Origin: Collinsella aerofaciens
GTDB lineage: Bacteria > Actinomycetota > Coriobacteriia > Coriobacteriales > Coriobacteriaceae
Assembly (NCBI GenBank): GCA_021639365.1
Contig: JAJXHK010000030.1
Location: 1-22,587 of the forward strand
DNA: 22,587 nt
Direction: 5' to 3'
Numbering within the stretch: position 1 is the first letter of the stretch; each line of letters begins with the position of its first letter. Positions 22,121-22,587 of this stretch are shown here, piece by piece. A program made the translations under genes and the position numbers. The notes under the pieces are model-generated. The model searched no databases. It was not told the DNA's origin and was given only the letters and a program-made list of their open reading frames with translations.

Positions 22121-22587
22121 TTAGAGAGTCTTAATACGAGTGCCAGCGGCCGTATCCTCAATGGTGAGGCCCAGGTCCTTGAGCTGGTCGCGGATGGCGT
22201 CGGCCAGATCCCAGTTCTTGGCGGCGCGGGCCTCGGCGCGGGCCTCGAGAATCTTGGCAGCGGCCTCGTCCACGTCGTCGCCCGTGTAGGCGACCAGGCC
22301 GGCGGCAACGCCCAGCAGGCCCAGCGGCAGCTCGACCTTGGGCTCGGGAAGCTCAACGCCAAATGTGTCGAGCAGCTCAACCAGCGTATCGGCGGCAGCA
22401 AGCGCAGCGGCCTTGTCGGCAGCATCGCCCGCCTGCTCCAGGTACTGGTTGCACTCGGTCACAAAGCCAAAGACAGCACCCATGGCACCGGCAGTGTTAA
22501 AGTCGTCGTCCATGCACTCCTTAAAGGCGGCACGGGCCTCGGCGGCCTTAGCGGCAAACGCCTCGGATGCTGCCTCATCGGCATCGG
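22121..22587 (-). CDS. cysS: Cysteinyl-tRNA synthetase, C-terminal part
   Basis: The last 154 residues of a class I synthetase that charges tRNA-Cys; the catalytic domain lies beyond the window. MDDDFNTAGAMGAVFGFV is the typical start of the DALR-like helical domain. The end, EARAAKNWDLADAIRDQLKD and then LGLTIEDTAAGTRIKTL, is the standard CysRS C-terminus. The reading frame is open to the window edge. The stop is followed by the tandem structured repeats and then rlmB; in Bacillus mrnC (Mini-III RNase) occupies this position. MshC, a CysRS relative in mycothiol makers, is less likely because it lacks this C-terminal ending. Confidence 0.93.
   Translation of the reverse strand, partial: DADEAASEAFAAKAAEARAAFKECMDDDFNTAGAMGAVFGFVTECNQYLEQAGDAADKAAALAAADTLVELLDTFGVELPEPKVELPLGLLGVAAGLVAYTGDDVDEAAAKILEARAEARAAKNWDLADAIRDQLKDLGLTIEDTAAGTRIKTL

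Noticed and set aside
1..22587. CRISPR array, prophage, insertion sequence or toxin-antitoxin genes
   Set aside because: No regularly spaced repeats, transposase, integrase or toxin-like small gene pair could be found.

Overview
The window looks like a core chromosomal segment of a high-GC Coriobacteriia-type actinobacterium, most likely Collinsella or a close relative. This is inferred from GC-rich codon use, a fused FeoA-FeoB protein, the LAxTG-type wall anchor, the secE-nusG-rplK-rplA arrangement and the style of the intergenic repeats. No database search was possible. There is no phage, transposase, CRISPR array or rRNA.

Layout. (1) 1-2691, minus strand: the 5' part of a feoAB ferrous-iron transporter gene with a promoter and two tandem palindromes in front of it, then an alpha/beta hydrolase gene; a ~100-base structured repeat (copy A) lies between them. 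(2) 2936-14974, plus strand: a stand-alone glucose-type PTS EIIA, asparaginyl-tRNA synthetase, a winged-helix/WYL-like regulator, a three-gene ABC importer of the TrpXYZ type, a wall-anchored 5'-nucleotidase, an MscS channel, and a two-gene unit of a cytosolic ParB-like/BMP-like fusion protein plus a metallophosphoesterase. Most of these units end in an obvious hairpin terminator; four of those hairpins carry the same AAAGGG(G)ACA core. (3) 15102-19483, minus strand: a translation block read as tRNA-Tyr, tRNA-Thr(GGT), tRNA-Met, tuf, rpmG, tRNA-Trp, secE, nusG, rplK, rplA, driven by two strong TTGACA promoters that share the same upstream bases. (4) 19966-22587, minus strand: tRNA-Thr(TGT), a YacP/Rae1-type NYN nuclease, an RlmB-type 23S rRNA methyltransferase and the 3' end of cysS. 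Two more copies (B and C) of the structured repeat stand in tandem between cysS and rlmB.

Regions 3 and 4 together follow the order known from Bacillus (cysS, mrnC, rlmB, yacP, sigH, rpmG, secE, nusG, rplK, rplA), but mrnC and sigH are missing from their places and rplJ/rplL do not follow rplA. The best leads for something undescribed are the three-copy structured repeat, whose stems differ in sequence but keep pairing while the bases around them stay fixed, and the ParB-like/BMP-like fusion translationally coupled to a metallophosphoesterase with an altered first metal motif.
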